From Micromonospora tarapacensis (GTDB taxonomy: Bacteria > Actinomycetota > Actinomycetes > Mycobacteriales > Micromonosporaceae): DNA of 64,000 nt. Location: contig NZ_JAHCDI010000004.1 in the NCBI RefSeq assembly GCF_019697375.1, positions 2,839,324 through 2,903,323 of the forward strand. The letters run 5' to 3'. Numbering within the stretch: position 1 is the stretch's first letter; each line of letters starts with the position of its first letter. Shown in pieces: positions 19,706-30,214 of this stretch. The translations under genes were made by a program, and so were the position numbers. The notes beneath the pieces are model-generated. The model searched no databases and was not told the origin of the DNA. It saw nothing but the letters and a program-made list of their open reading frames with translations.

Positions 19706-20575
19706 TCAGGCGGCGCGGGCGGCGGCGAGGGCGGCGGCGAGGGCGGCGGCCATCGCCGACCGGGGCGCGGGAACGCCGGTGAACTGCTCGAACTGGCCGA
19801 TCGCCTGAGCCAGCAGCAGGTCCAGACCGGAGACGACGCGGCAGCCGGCCGCACCGGCCGAGGTCGCCAGCGGGGTCGGCCAGGGGTCGTAGATCGCGTC
19901 GAAGAGCACCGTGCCCGGTCGCCAGCGCACCGCGCCGGCCAACTCGTCGGCGGCGCCCTTCGGCACGGTCGAGATCAGCACGTCGACGCCGGACAACGGC
20001 GACGCCTCCGGCCACGACGCCTCCGGCCACGGCGCGGCGGTCATCGCCACCCCGAGCGCCGTCGCGACCGGCGCCAACTCCGCGATCGCCGCCGGGCGGC
20101 GGGCCACCACGGTCACCCCGGCCGCGTGCAGCCGGGCCGCCGCGGCCAGCGCGGCCCGCGCGGTACCGCCCGCACCGAGCACCGTGACGGTGGCACCGGT
20201 GCGTACGCCCGCCCCGGTCAGCACCTCGACCATGCCCGTGACGTCGGTGTTGTCGGCACGCCAGGAGCCGTCGGAGCGGCGTACCAGCGTGTTGGCCGCG
20301 CCCACGGCCGCGGCGACCGGCGAGACGTCGGCGGCCACCGCGAGGGCCGCCTCCTTGCCCGGCATGGTCACCGACAGCCCCGCCCACTCGGGGCCGAGGC
20401 CGGCGACCAGATCGGCCAGCTCCGCCGCCGCGCACTCGATCCGGGTGTACGACCACCCGGCCAGCCCGGCAGCGGCGTAACCGGCGTTGTGGATCACCGG
20501 CGAGAGCGAATGGGTGATCGGCTTACCCAGCACCGCCGCCCTGTGCACCGACGCCCCGTCTGCCGACCCAGCCAA
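19706..20575 (-). CDS. aroE: Shikimate dehydrogenase
   Basis: This 289-residue NADP-dependent enzyme reduces 3-dehydroshikimate to shikimate. It has the substrate site GKPITHSLSPVIHNAGY, the catalytic Lys in SVTMPGKEAA, Asp in ADNTDVTGM, and the nucleotide loop VLGAGGTARAAL. The TTG start at 20575 is supported by GAGGAGGAG placed seven bases upstream. The C-terminus ends in an Ala-rich run encoded by GC-rich repeats. It is separated from the other aro genes by the exopolysaccharide locus. Confidence 0.93.
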   Translation of the reverse strand: MAGSADGASVHRAAVLGKPITHSLSPVIHNAGYAAAGLAGWSYTRIECAAAELADLVAGLGPEWAGLSVTMPGKEAALAVAADVSPVAAAVGAANTLVRRSDGSWRADNTDVTGMVEVLTGAGVRTGATVTVLGAGGTARAALAAAARLHAAGVTVVARRPAAIAELAPVATALGVAMTAAPWPEASWPEASPLSGVDVLISTVPKGAADELAGAVRWRPGTVLFDAIYDPWPTPLATSAGAAGCRVVSGLDLLLAQAIGQFEQFTGVPAPRSAMAAALAAALAAARAA

Positions 20576-20623
20576 CGTCGCTCCTCCTCAACAGCAGGAA
20601 AACCTGTCGCCTAACATTCAACA

Positions 20624-21889
20624 ATGTCCGACAGCAGCCTGCGGCACCGCAAGGGCGAGATCACCCTCACCGTCCGTGGCCCCGACCGGCAGCCGCTCGC
20701 CGAGCAGGACGTGACGGTCGCCCAGCAGCGGCACGCCTTCGCCTTCGGGAACATCGGCTTCGACTTCGTCGACCTGGTCGGCGGCCCCGGCCCCGAGGGT
20801 TCCACCGACGTCGAGAGCTTCGGCGGGACGGACCACCTGGATCTGGACCGGCTGGGTTCCCGGTGGCTCAACCTGTTCAACACCGCGACCCTGCCGTTCT
20901 ACTGGGGACGCTACGAGCCGCGGCGCGGCGCGACCGACACCGAGCGCCTCACCGCGGCGGCGCGCTGGTTGGCCGAACGTGGCGTCACGGTCAAGGGCCA
21001 CCCGCTGGTCTGGCACACCGTGCAGCCGCCGTGGCTGCTCGACCTCGATCTGGACGAGGTCGAGCGGCTGCTGCGGGCCCGGATCCGGGACGTGGTCGGC
21101 GGGTTCGCCGGCCTCATCGACACCTGGGACGCGATCAACGAGGCGGTCATCATGCCCGTGTTCGCCAACGGGGAGAACGCGATCACCGATCTGGCCCGCG
21201 CCCGGGGCCGCATCCATCTGGTGCGGTTGGCGTTCGAGGAGGCCCGCGCCGCCAACCCGGCGGCCACCCTGGTGCTCAACGACTTCGACCTCAGCTCGGC
21301 CTACGAATGCCTCATCGAGGGACTGCTCGAAGCCGGCGTCCGGGTCGACGCGATCGGCTTGCAGACCCACATGCACCAGGGGTACCGGGGCGAGGAGTAC
21401 ATGCAGCAGATGCTCGACCGGTTCGCCCGCTACGGGCTGCCGCTGCACCTGACCGAGACCACGCTGGTCTCCGGTCACCTCATGCCGGCCGAGATCGAGG
21501 ACCTCAACGACTACCAGATCCCGCACTGGCCGAGCACCCCCGAAGGCGAGGCCCGACAGGCCGACGAGATCGTCCGGCACTACCGGTTGCTGCTCGCCCA
21601 CCCGGCGGTCCAGTCGATCAACTATTGGGGGCTCACCGACCGGGGTGCGTGGCTCGGTGCGCCCGCCGGCCTGGTCCGCGCCGACGGCAGCCCGAAGCCG
21701 TCGTACGACGCCCTTGGAGCGCTCGTCAAGGGCGAGTGGTGGCTGCCGCCGACGGTCGTGCGCACCGACGCGGACGGCACCGTCACCGTCGACGGTTTCC
21801 TCGGCGACTACACGCTCACCGTCGACGGGCGGGCCGGACACTTCACCATCGACGCCGCCGACACCACCGCGACGATCGACCTGCCCTGA
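20624..21889 (+). CDS. GH10 endo-1,4-beta-xylanase, apparently cytoplasmic
   Basis: This 421-residue protein carries a GH10 barrel with acid/base Glu173 in DTWDAINEAV and nucleophile Glu278 in LHLTETTL. Other GH10 marks are KGHPLVWHTVQPPW, VLNDFD and QTHMHQGY. A short beta-rich N-terminal domain (residues 10-40) precedes the barrel, and a 45-residue beta-like tail follows. No signal peptide or hydrophobic N-terminus is present, so it probably acts on imported xylo-oligosaccharides or leaves by another route. It is transcribed divergently from aroE and convergently with mltG. Confidence 0.88.
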   Translation: MSDSSLRHRKGEITLTVRGPDRQPLAEQDVTVAQQRHAFAFGNIGFDFVDLVGGPGPEGSTDVESFGGTDHLDLDRLGSRWLNLFNTATLPFYWGRYEPRRGATDTERLTAAARWLAERGVTVKGHPLVWHTVQPPWLLDLDLDEVERLLRARIRDVVGGFAGLIDTWDAINEAVIMPVFANGENAITDLARARGRIHLVRLAFEEARAANPAATLVLNDFDLSSAYECLIEGLLEAGVRVDAIGLQTHMHQGYRGEEYMQQMLDRFARYGLPLHLTETTLVSGHLMPAEIEDLNDYQIPHWPSTPEGEARQADEIVRHYRLLLAHPAVQSINYWGLTDRGAWLGAPAGLVRADGSPKPSYDALGALVKGEWWLPPTVVRTDADGTVTVDGFLGDYTLTVDGRAGHFTIDAADTTATIDLP

Positions 21890-21917
21890 CGGTCGCGGGC
21901 CGCAGCAGGCCGAATCG

Positions 21918-23114
21918 TCACAGGACGCCGGCCTCCCTGGCCTTGTCGATGTTCCTCAGGTGCTCGTCGTAGTCGGCGGTGAACGCGGAGTTGCCCTGCT
22001 TGTCGATGGCCACGAAGAAGAGCCAGTCCCCGGTCGGCGGGTCCATCGCGCCTTCGAGCGCGTCCTTGCCCGGATTGTTGATCGGGGTGGGGATCATCCC
22101 CCGCAGCTTGCGGTTGTACGGGTTCTTCGGGTTGTCGAGATCGCTCGCCGTCATCTGGCCGGAGGTCTTGGCGTCCTGCCCGGTCAACTCGAAGTAGTAG
22201 TTGACCGTGACGTCCATCTCCAGGCAGCCACAGGGGAAGTTGCCCGAGTAGGCCCGGTTGTAGGCGACCCGGGCGACCTTGCCGAGGTCCTTCTTCGTGC
22301 CGGCCTCGGCCTGGGCGAGCGACGCCACGATCAGGGCTTCGTACGGGCTGATCCCGCCCCGCTCCTTCTGCACCCGGTCGGCGAACTCCATCTCGCCGGT
22401 GACGGTGAGGAAATGGTCGACCATCTGCCCGAGGACGGCCTCGGCGGTGGCGTCCGGCGGGATCTCGTAGGTGTCCGGGTAGAGAAAGCCCTCGATCGAC
22501 TTCTTGGGCTTCTTGCCGTCCTCCCGGGTGAACCACCAGTCCGGCACGCCGAGCTTCTCCGGGTCCTTCGCGGCGGCCTCGAACTCCTTGACCGGGATGT
22601 CGGTGTGCTCGCTGAGCAGCTTGTAGATGTTCTTCGCGGTCCGCCCCTCGGGGATGGTGACCCCGTTGACCACCCGGTTGCCCGGATCCAGCATCGCGGT
22701 GAGCGCGTTCTCGGCGCTCATCTGCTTGCGCAGCTTGTACGTGCCGGGCTGGATGTTGCGGCTGCGGGAGTTCTCCTCCGCCGCCTCAAGGAACGCCTTG
22801 GTGCTCTTGATCACGTCCGCGTCGCGCAGCACCACCGCCATGTCGGCCAGGAACGCGCCCTGCGGGATCTGGACCGTCACGTCCTCGGTGCCTGCGCCGT
22901 CGTAGTCGGGGGTGACCAGATAGTTCTGGATCCGGTCGAAGCCGTAGAAGGCACTGCCGCCGATGCCGCCGAGCAGCAGCACCGCCAGCAGCAGGGCGAG
23001 CACGGTCTTGCCCCGCCCGCCGCCGGAACGGCCGCCCTTGCGGCGGCCCCGGCGGTGCTTGCCCTTGTCCCCCCGCTCCTGCTCGTCGAACCCGAGATCC
23101 AGATCGTCCATCAT
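21918..23114 (-). CDS. mltG: Endolytic murein transglycosylase MltG
   Basis: This 398-residue protein has a basic cytoplasmic N-terminus (1-36), one membrane helix (TVLALLLAVLLLGGIGGSAF), a LysM-like region and the YceG catalytic domain. It shows IEGFLYPDTYEIP, the active-site segment LIVASLAQAEAG, VAYNRAYSGNF and IPTPINNPG. MltG cuts nascent glycan strands near synthases. The start overlaps the ruvX stop. The ruvX-mltG-aroE order is the conserved actinobacterial one. Confidence 0.93.
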   Translation of the reverse strand: MMDDLDLGFDEQERGDKGKHRRGRRKGGRSGGGRGKTVLALLLAVLLLGGIGGSAFYGFDRIQNYLVTPDYDGAGTEDVTVQIPQGAFLADMAVVLRDADVIKSTKAFLEAAEENSRSRNIQPGTYKLRKQMSAENALTAMLDPGNRVVNGVTIPEGRTAKNIYKLLSEHTDIPVKEFEAAAKDPEKLGVPDWWFTREDGKKPKKSIEGFLYPDTYEIPPDATAEAVLGQMVDHFLTVTGEMEFADRVQKERGGISPYEALIVASLAQAEAGTKKDLGKVARVAYNRAYSGNFPCGCLEMDVTVNYYFELTGQDAKTSGQMTASDLDNPKNPYNRKLRGMIPTPINNPGKDALEGAMDPPTGDWLFFVAIDKQGNSAFTADYDEHLRNIDKAREAGVL

Positions 23115-23572
23115 TGCGCCCGCCTCCGCTGCGCATCCAGCCAGCTTTGCAGAATCTCCACCGCGGCGGCCTGGTCGACCACCGCCCGTTGCTTCTTCCC
23201 CCGGACACCGCGTTCGGCAAGCCTACGGCTCGCCACGACCGTGGACATCCTCTCGTCGGTGAGCGTCACCGGAACAGGCTTTATCACATCGGCCAGTTGT
23301 CGAGCGTACGCCTTCGCGTGCTCCGCCGCCGGGCCGTGCCGGCCGGCGAGGTTGACCGGAAGGCCCACCACCACCTCGACGGCCTCGTGCTCGGCGACCA
23401 GTGCGGCGAGCTCGGCGATGTCCGACGGCACCGCGTCCGGCCTGGGCTTTTGTTCCCGGGCGACGGTGACCAGCGGGGTGGCGAGAACCCCGTGCGGGTC
23501 CGACCGCGACACCCCGATCCGCACCTGTCCGACGTCCACACCGAGCCGTACGCCCCGAAACACCTCGGTCAC
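23111..23572 (-). CDS. ruvX: YqgF/RuvX Holliday-junction-resolvase-like protein
   Basis: This 153-residue RNase H-fold protein has LGVDVGQVRIGVSRSD, EVVVGLPVNLAG, TLTDERMSTVVASRRL and VVDQAAAVEILQSWLD, all family signatures. YqgF proteins act in 16S rRNA maturation or as resolvases. The GTG at 23572 has only a weak upstream ribosome site. The 150-bp gap after alaS contains GCTCGCTCCGCTCGCTC, a simple repeat without a gene. Confidence 0.92.
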   Translation of the reverse strand: MTEVFRGVRLGVDVGQVRIGVSRSDPHGVLATPLVTVAREQKPRPDAVPSDIAELAALVAEHEAVEVVVGLPVNLAGRHGPAAEHAKAYARQLADVIKPVPVTLTDERMSTVVASRRLAERGVRGKKQRAVVDQAAAVEILQSWLDAQRRRAQ

Positions 23573-23720
23573 CGTGCGTCACCCGCCCCGACAGACACGT
23601 CAGGGCGGACCGATCCGGCCCGCCCTGACCCGCCACCCTGCTGACTCACGTCGCCGTCTCGCTCCGCTCCGCGGCCAGGCGCCGGGCTGCGGTGCCGAAT
23701 GGCTCGCTCGCTCCGCTCGC

Positions 23721-26399
23721 TCACGCCCCGGCGACCGCCTTCTCGACCGTGAGCAGCAGCTTCGGCACCTCCGACTCGGGCAGCCCGCCGCCCTGAGCGA
23801 GATCGGGGCTGCCGCCGCCGCGCCCGGAGAACGCGGCCTTGACGAGATCGTTCGCGGCGAGGCCCCGGCTGCGGGCGGCGCCGTTCACCGCCACCACCAG
23901 GGACGCCTTCCCGTTGGCGCGGGCCGCCACCGCGACCACGCCGGGCCGGGCCGGGTCGATCCGGCCGCGGATCTCCTGGGCGAGCGTGCGAACGTCGTTG
24001 CCGGCCGCACCCTCGGGCGCCTCGATGCCCGCGTAGGCGACCCCGCGCACGTCCTTGGCCTGGGCGGCGAACGCCGCCGCACCGCCGAGCACCAACTGGG
24101 CGCGCAGCTTCTCCAGCTCCTTCTCCGCGTCGCGCAGCTGGGTCACGGTCTGCTGGACCCGGTCGGCGACCTGCTCGGAGGGGACCCGGTACAACTCCGC
24201 GAGGCGGGCGACCAGGAGGTGCTCGCGGGCCAGGAAGTTGAACGCGTCCATGCCGACGAGCGCCTCGACCCGGCGTACGCCGGACCCGATGGACGACTCG
24301 GAGAGGATCTTGACCAGCCCGAGCTGGCCGGACCGGGCCACGTGCGTGCCGCCACACAGTTCGCGGGCGTAGTCGCCGACCTCGACCACCCGGACCTGCT
24401 CGCCGTACTTCTCACCGAACAGCGCCATCGCACCGATCCGGCGCGCCTCGTCCAGCGACGTGATGAAGGCGTGCACCTCCAGGTCGGCCAACAGCACCTC
24501 GTTGACCTGCTGCTCCACGTCACGCAGCACGCTCGGCGCCACGCCGGTGGCGGTGTTGAAGTCGAACCGCAGCCGGCCCGGGGCGTTCAGCGAACCGGCC
24601 TGGGTGGCGGACTCCCCGAGGAAGTTGCGCATGGTCTGGTGCACCAGGTGGGTGGCGGTGTGCGACCGGGAGATGGCCCGCCGCCGGCTGGCGTCGATCT
24701 CGGCGTAGCCGGTCTCGCCCGCGCGGACCTCACCGCGCAGCACCCGGGCCCGGTGCACGATCAGGCCCGGCACGGGCTGTTGCACGTCGAGGACCTCGAC
24801 CTGGCCGCCGCCCACGGTGATCATCCCGAGGTCGGGCTGCTGGCCGCCGCCCTCGGCATAGAACGGGGTGGTGTCGAGCACCAGCTCGACCAGGTCGCCC
24901 TCGACCGCCGCCGCCCGCGGACCCCCGGTGCCGAGCACCGCGCGGACCGTCGACTCGCGGGCCACCTCGGAGTAACCGGTGAAGGTCACCGGGCCGCCCG
25001 TGTCGAGCACCGAGCGGTACGCGGACAGGTCGGTGTGGCCGGTCTTGCGGGCCTGCGCGTCGGCCTTGGCCCGGGCCCGCTGGTCGGCCATCAGCCGGCG
25101 GAAGCCCTCCTGGTCCACGTCGAGGCCCTGCTCGGCGGCGATCTCCAGGGTCAGATCGATCGGAAAGCCGTACGTGTCGTGCAGTTGGAACGCCTGATCC
25201 CCCGACAACGCCTTCCCACCAGCCGTACGGGTCTGCGTGATCGCGGTGTCCAGGATCGTCGTCCCGGCCCGCAAGGTGGCCAGGAACGCGTCCTCCTCCG
25301 CGTACGCGTACGCGGAGATCCGCTCGAAGTCAGCCGCCAACTCCGGGTACGACGGGGCCATGCAGTCCCGCGCCACCGGCAGCAACTCCGGCAACGCCCG
25401 ATCCTGCCAACCCAACAGGCGCACCGACCGGATCGCCCGGCGCATGATCCGCCGCAGCACGTAGCCCCGGCCCTCGTTGCCCGGCGTCACCCCGTCACCG
25501 ATCAGCATCAGGGCGGTCCGCACGTGATCCGCGATCACCCGCAGCCGCACATCGTCCGGATGCGACTGGTTCGCCGCGTGACCCGAGTGCGCACCGTACT
25601 GCTTGCCGGTCAGCTCGGCCGCCCGGTCCAGGATCGGCCGCACCTCGTCGATCTCGTACAGGTTGTCGACGCCCTGCAGGATCGACGCCATCCGCTCCAG
25701 GCCCATGCCGGTGTCGATGTTCTTCGCCGGCAACTCGCCCAGGATCGGGAAGTTCTCCTTGTCGGTGCCCGGCCCCCGCTCGAACTGCATGAAGACCAGG
25801 TTCCAGAACTCCAGATAACGGTCCTCGTCGACCTCCGGACCGCCTTCCGCACCGTAGGCCGCACCCCGGTCGTAGTACAACTCCGAACACGGGCCACACG
25901 GGCCCGGGATGCCCATCGACCAGAAGTTGTCCTTCTTGCCCCGGCGCACGATCCGCGCCTCCGGTACCCCGGCCCGCCGCCAGATCTCGTACGCCTCGTC
26001 GTCGTCCAGGTAGACCGTCGCCCAGATCCGCTCCGGGTCCAGCCCGAACCCACCCCGGTCGACCGACTTCGTCGCCAGGTCCCACGCGAACGGGATCGCC
26101 CCGTCCTTGAAGTAGTCACCGAACGAGAAGTTCCCATTCATCTGGAAGAACGTCCCGTGCCGACTCGTCTTGCCGACCTCGTCGATGTCCGGGGTCCGGA
26201 TGCACTTCTGCACACTGACCGCCCGGGAGAACGGCGGCGCCTGCTGACCCAGGAAGTACGGGACGAACTGCACCATGCCGGCGTTGACGAACAACAGGTT
26301 CGGATCGCTGATGGCGGGCAGCGGAGCGGACGGCACCACCGGGTGCCCGTTCGCCGCGAAATGGGCGAGAAACCTCCGCTTGATCTCCGCCGTCTTCAT
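23721..26399 (-). CDS. alaS: Alanyl-tRNA synthetase
   Basis: At 892 residues this is full length. The class II catalytic core comes first ([32 protein letters not shown]), then the tRNA-recognition region. The editing domain carries the zinc/catalytic His motif [10 protein letters not shown] and [13 protein letters not shown], and the C-Ala domain has [12 protein letters not shown] and [12 protein letters not shown]. Its ATG overlaps the stop of the small upstream gene (ATGA), giving a conserved DUF948-DUF6167-alaS-ruvX-mltG string. Confidence 0.97.
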   Translation of the reverse strand: MKTAEIKRRFLAHFAANGHPVVPSAPLPAISDPNLLFVNAGMVQFVPYFLGQQAPPFSRAVSVQKCIRTPDIDEVGKTSRHGTFFQMNGNFSFGDYFKDGAIPFAWDLATKSVDRGGFGLDPERIWATVYLDDDEAYEIWRRAGVPEARIVRRGKKDNFWSMGIPGPCGPCSELYYDRGAAYGAEGGPEVDEDRYLEFWNLVFMQFERGPGTDKENFPILGELPAKNIDTGMGLERMASILQGVDNLYEIDEVRPILDRAAELTGKQYGAHSGHAANQSHPDDVRLRVIADHVRTALMLIGDGVTPGNEGRGYVLRRIMRRAIRSVRLLGWQDRALPELLPVARDCMAPSYPELAADFERISAYAYAEEDAFLATLRAGTTILDTAITQTRTAGGKALSGDQAFQLHDTYGFPIDLTLEIAAEQGLDVDQEGFRRLMADQRARAKADAQARKTGHTDLSAYRSVLDTGGPVTFTGYSEVARESTVRAVLGTGGPRAAAVEGDLVELVLDTTPFYAEGGGQQPDLGMITVGGGQVEVLDVQQPVPGLIVHRARVLRGEVRAGETGYAEIDASRRRAISRSHTATHLVHQTMRNFLGESATQAGSLNAPGRLRFDFNTATGVAPSVLRDVEQQVNEVLLADLEVHAFITSLDEARRIGAMALFGEKYGEQVRVVEVGDYARELCGGTHVARSGQLGLVKILSESSIGSGVRRVEALVGMDAFNFLAREHLLVARLAELYRVPSEQVADRVQQTVTQLRDAEKELEKLRAQLVLGGAAAFAAQAKDVRGVAYAGIEAPEGAAGNDVRTLAQEIRGRIDPARPGVVAVAARANGKASLVVAVNGAARSRGLAANDLVKAAFSGRGGGSPDLAQGGGLPESEVPKLLLTVEKAVAGA

Positions 26400-26701
26400 C
26401 GCTGGTGGTCCTCCGGAAAGATCTCTCTGTCGCCGAGCCGCGGATCGTCGCGCAACTCGGCGAACTGGTCGTCGAACGCCTCGCCCCGGGCGAATGCCTC
26501 GTGGATCTCGTGCTCCCGGTCAGCCATCCCGGTACGCACGTCCGCCACGAAGCTACGCAGTTCCTCGACCAGGCCGCCAGCGGATTGTGACAGGTTGTCG
26601 GCGATGCCGGCCGGGGTGTACGCATGGGCGGCGCGGGTCACCCTGCGGACCACCACCACGCCGACGGCCACCCCGATACCCAGCCAGAACAGACGCCTCA
26701 T
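26396..26701 (-). CDS. Small membrane protein, DUF6167-like
   Basis: This 101-residue protein has one N-terminal helix ([20 protein letters not shown]) and a long acidic/amphipathic helix ([20 protein letters not shown]). It matches the small protein commonly found between DUF948 and alaS in actinobacteria; the function is unknown. ATG 26701 is preferred to a longer in-frame extension that overlaps the upstream gene. It is translationally coupled to alaS. Confidence 0.75.
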   Translation of the reverse strand: MRRLFWLGIGVAVGVVVVRRVTRAAHAYTPAGIADNLSQSAGGLVEELRSFVADVRTGMADREHEIHEAFARGEAFDDQFAELRDDPRLGDREIFPEDHQR

Positions 26702-26726
26702 GCTCGTACCTCCCGGTCCCGGCCGG

Positions 26727-27188
26727 TCAGCGGTTCCCGCGCCGGGCGGCGCGCCGCTGGGTCTTGATGGTGTCCCGGACCTCACGTTCGGTCTCCGCGT
26801 GCCGGCGGGCGCTGGCGGCCTTTCGCACCCCGTAGCCGAACGCGGCCACCTTCACCAGCGGGTTGGCGGCGGCGGCGGAGACGACGGTGACCAGGTTGGC
26901 GACGTTGGCGCTGATGTTCTGCGCGTGGCTGGTCATGGTGTCGACCTTGGCCAGTTGGAGGTTGACCCCGTCGAGCGAGGTCTGCACCTGCTCCAGCGTG
27001 ACGTTGACATTGCGAACCGTGGTGTTGACGTCACCGAGCAGCGGTGCGGTCCGGTCGTTGAGGTCGTTGATCATCCGGGTGGTGGCGTCGACGGTGTGCC
27101 GCAACCGCAGAATCGGCAGCGTCAGGATCAGCACCAGCATCGCGAACGCGATCGCCGCGATCAACGCCGCGACCTCCAAAAAGCCCAC
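26727..27188 (-). CDS. DUF948 membrane protein
   Basis: This 153-residue protein has one N-terminal helix (EVAALIAAIAFAMLVLILTL) and a long coiled-coil region (RTAPLLGDVNTTVRNVNVTL, VKVDTMTSHAQNISANVANL-like heptads), ending in basic residues. It fits DUF948, a family of unknown function found next to alaS in high-GC Gram-positives. GTG 27188 is chosen because GAGGAGG lies seven bases upstream. Confidence 0.78.
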   Translation of the reverse strand: MGFLEVAALIAAIAFAMLVLILTLPILRLRHTVDATTRMINDLNDRTAPLLGDVNTTVRNVNVTLEQVQTSLDGVNLQLAKVDTMTSHAQNISANVANLVTVVSAAAANPLVKVAAFGYGVRKAASARRHAETEREVRDTIKTQRRAARRGNR

Positions 27189-27327
27189 GCCTGTCCTCCT
27201 CAAACTGTGCCCCGGAGCGCGAGGCCCCCGAGACGCACGACCGTCTCCGCCCACACCAACGCCGGGTGACCCGCCGGCGGCCGGCGGCCACCAGAACCAG
27301 ACCCTACCGTCAGTGATGAGGATCGGC

Positions 27328-30214
27328 TCAGGACGGTGGTGACGGCGTCAGGTCACTCAACGGGTCGTCGGTCAGTGTCGGGTAGGGATCCTCGCCGGTC
27401 AGTGACGGGTCGGTGCTCGGCTGTGGCCGGGTCCGCTCGTCGTCGATCGCGTTTCGTACCTTCACCGAGACCAACGATCCGGGGCACTCCTGCGCCGCGG
27501 TGGCCGGGTCGGCCGACGGCACGACCGCGGGCTCACCGTCCACCGGCGGCGGTACGCAGGTCCGTTCCCGGACCCAGAGGTCCAGGGTCAGCTCGTCGCG
27601 CCGCCAGCAGGTGTAGCGGCCCTGCTCCTCCTGTTCGGGGCAGTATTCCGGCCGCCACGGCTGCCAGCCGTCCCCGGTCAGCGCGGCCTCGTACGCCTGC
27701 GCCGTCTCCTCCGGCGCGCGCTCCGAGTTGACGGTGCGCTCCCGCAGCCGGCAGTCGAGCAGGCACCAGCGACTGCCACTGACCTCGTCGTCCGGGTCGA
27801 CCATCGCCCAGGCCGGTACGTCCAGTTCGTCCAGCGAGGTGAAGACCGGATCCCGGTCCAGCGTCTGCAGACCGAAGTACGCCGGGACGCCGCCGAGCAG
27901 GATCACGCTGACCAGCACCAGAATGGCGGCACGCAACCGCTGGGAACCGTGGGTCGGCCGGCGTGGCTCGCCGCGGCCGTCGGACCGATCGTCCTCGGGC
28001 CGGCCGGAGTCGACGGTGCCCGGCTCCCTGTGAAGCCGGACCGGCGGTTCCATCCCGGGTCGGGATCCGATCGGCGCGACCGCCGCCGCAGCCTGGGCCA
28101 CCGCCGGTCCCTCGCCGGCACGCGACGGGGGCACCGGTGGCACACCGGACGGCTCGGGACGGACCGGGTTCCGGTGTGGTGGGGTCGCCCGAGCGGCCAG
28201 CCGGTCGTCCGGTCGCGCCACGGCGGCGGCCCGAGCAGCAGCCGGCGATCCGGCCGGATCGGAGCGTTCCCCGGCAGGGCGGGCAGGGCCGCCCGGTACG
28301 GGTCCGCCGGGCGGTCCGGCGTCCGGCCGGTGCGGTCCGGCGTCCGGCCGAGCCGCACCGCGGGCGGGGCCGGGCGGCGGGCCGCCTGGACGGCCCGGGT
28401 CGCCGGTCAAACCGTCCGGTCGGACGGCGCCACGCGGCGGACCGACGGACCCGCCGTCGGGGCGGGCGGTCCCGCGCGGCGGACCGGAGGGCACGCGGTC
28501 GGGGTGGCCGACGCCCTCGGCGCGGCCGGTGGTGCCGCGTCGGGGCGGGCGGCACCGCGCGGCGGCCCCGCCGGGGCGCCGTTCGGGCGCCCGGGCAGCC
28601 GACCGCCACCGGCCGGCGGTTCCGAACCGGGCCGGCCGGCCGGCGGTTCGTTCGCACCCGGTCCTGGGGCGGGCGGGCCGGCGGGGGTGCCGGATGCCCG
28701 CGTCGGGGGCGGCCCGTCGGCGGGCGGCGGGCCGGGCCGCTTGTTGATGGTCGGCAACGCCGGATCGGTGTGGTGGGCACGACCGGCCTGGCGGAGCCAG
28801 TCGGCCGGCCGCTCCGGGCGCCCGGCCGGTGGCGGTTCCACCGTGCCACCGCTCACCACGCCGTGCCGACCGGACGGCTCCTCGCCGGCCCCGCGCCGGC
28901 CCCGGGCCGGCGCGTCCTCCGGCCCGGTCGCGCGGCGGCCCCGCACCGGAGCGTCCGTCCCGGCGGTCGACCGGCGGTCGGCCGGCGACCTCTCCGCCTC
29001 GGGGCCGCCCGTCGGCCGTGGGCCGGGGTGGCCACGTCCGGGGCCGCACGGTGTGCCCGGGTGGCACCTTCGCCGCGATCGGGCGCGACCGGGTCACCGG
29101 ACGGCACACCGGGAATCGCCGGCGCGTTGCCGGACAGCGGCACCACCGCCTGGTCTCCCTCGGTCTCGGCTGCTCGCCGACGACCCACCCGCCGGCCGCC
29201 GGCCGGCGCACCGACCGGCCCGCCGGCGCCGCCGCCCCGACCCTCGGAGATCCGGCCCGGACCCTCGGAAATCCGGCCGGGGCCGGTGCGATCCGGCGGA
29301 GGTGAACCGGCGGGCGTCTCCGGCGGAACCGGAGCCCGACCGGGTTCGGCGATCCGGGGGATCCGGCGCGGACCGGCAGGAGCGCCGTTCGGCCGGCCAC
29401 CCGGCATCCGACGCTGCTCGGGCGGGCCGGACACCGGCCCCGGCGGCGCGCCCGACACCGGTCCCGCCGGAACGCCGGACACCGGTCCCGCCGGAGCACC
29501 GGACACCGGACCGAGCGGCGAGGTGGGTGCAGGACCGGACGGCACACCGGGAACCGGGTCTCCGGGGCGCTGCCTGCGGCCGGGCGGGCCGGCGGCGTCG
29601 GGCTGCGCGGCCCAACCGGCCGGCGGGGTGTTCGGTGCGCCGGGTTCACGGCGACCGGTGGGCGGCGGGGCGGCCGGTGGCCGTTCCCGGGGTCCCGCAG
29701 GTGGCGGACCGGCCGCCGGCCTCGGGGACGGACTACCGGGCCAGGGACCGTCGACCGGTCGCGACCGCGGTGGTTCCGCCGCTCCCCGGCGCAGTGGGGC
29801 GCGGCCGGCGGACCGGCGGCCGGATCCGGCGGCACGGGACGACCCGGCGGCACCTGTCCCCGGCCGCCGGCCAGGGCGGGACGGGGCCGCCCGGCGCCGC
29901 GCGGCCGGCCGGACCGGGCCGGGCCGGAGTCGCCGGGCCGGAGTGGGGTGGGCCGGAGTGGGGTGGGCCGGAGTGGGGTGCGGCGGAGTGGGGTGCGGCG
30001 GAGTGGGTGCGGCGGACGCGTCCGCCGCCGGCCCGGCACCTTCGGGGCCCAGCTCACCACGCTGCTGCTTGGCCGAGCGCAGGTCGTCGATCCAGTCGAA
30101 GTCCTCGCCGCCGCCCGGATCCTCCGGGGCAGCCTCGGATTTGCCACGTCCCCAGCGGCGGCCCTTGCCGCGCCGCTCGTCCGGGCCGTCCTCCGGTCGG
30201 TCCGACGATCTCAC
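27328..30214 (-). CDS. Large Pro/Arg/Gly-rich single-span membrane protein (two apparent frame breaks)
   Basis: Repaired length is about 962 residues. The N-terminus ([19 protein letters not shown]) is followed by some 650 residues of Pro/Ala/Gly/Arg-rich sequence with repeats such as [20 protein letters not shown]. Then come one membrane helix ([20 protein letters not shown]) and a 190-residue extracytoplasmic domain with four or more Cys ([23 protein letters not shown]). Frame shifts are inferred at the G4 runs 29025-29028 and 28501-28504, each one base short; further indels around 29850-30010 cannot be excluded. The GTG start overlaps the rarA stop. Function unknown. Confidence 0.6.
29941..30014. 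repeat. 15-bp tandem repeat inside the Pro-rich gene
   Basis: Four units of 15 bp (GAGTGGGGTGGGCCG twice, GAGTGGGGTGCGGCG twice) are followed by a fifth of 14 bp in which GGGG has become GGG. On the minus strand it encodes [10 protein letters not shown] repeats. The shortened fifth unit shifts the frame relative to the others. Confidence 0.85.

Noticed and set aside
21918..23114. MltG with a lost catalytic Glu (QAEAG in place of EKE-type)
   Set aside because: Actinobacterial MltG proteins often have QAEG here, and the second Glu, which is the conserved one, is retained.
23640..23725. Regulatory repeat in the alaS-ruvX gap (GCTCGCTCCGCTCGCTC)
   Set aside because: Simple GC repeats of this kind are common at gene ends in actinobacteria; no dyad or ribosome-site relation was seen.
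21645..27269. Very long open frame on the plus strand across mltG, ruvX and alaS
   Set aside because: It is the antisense shadow of strongly conserved minus-strand genes in high-GC DNA; the translation has Arg/Val/Gly/Asp composition without domains.
29941..30014. CRISPR-like or minisatellite regulatory array
   Set aside because: It is a 15-bp coding tandem repeat for PTPxH units in a Pro-rich protein.
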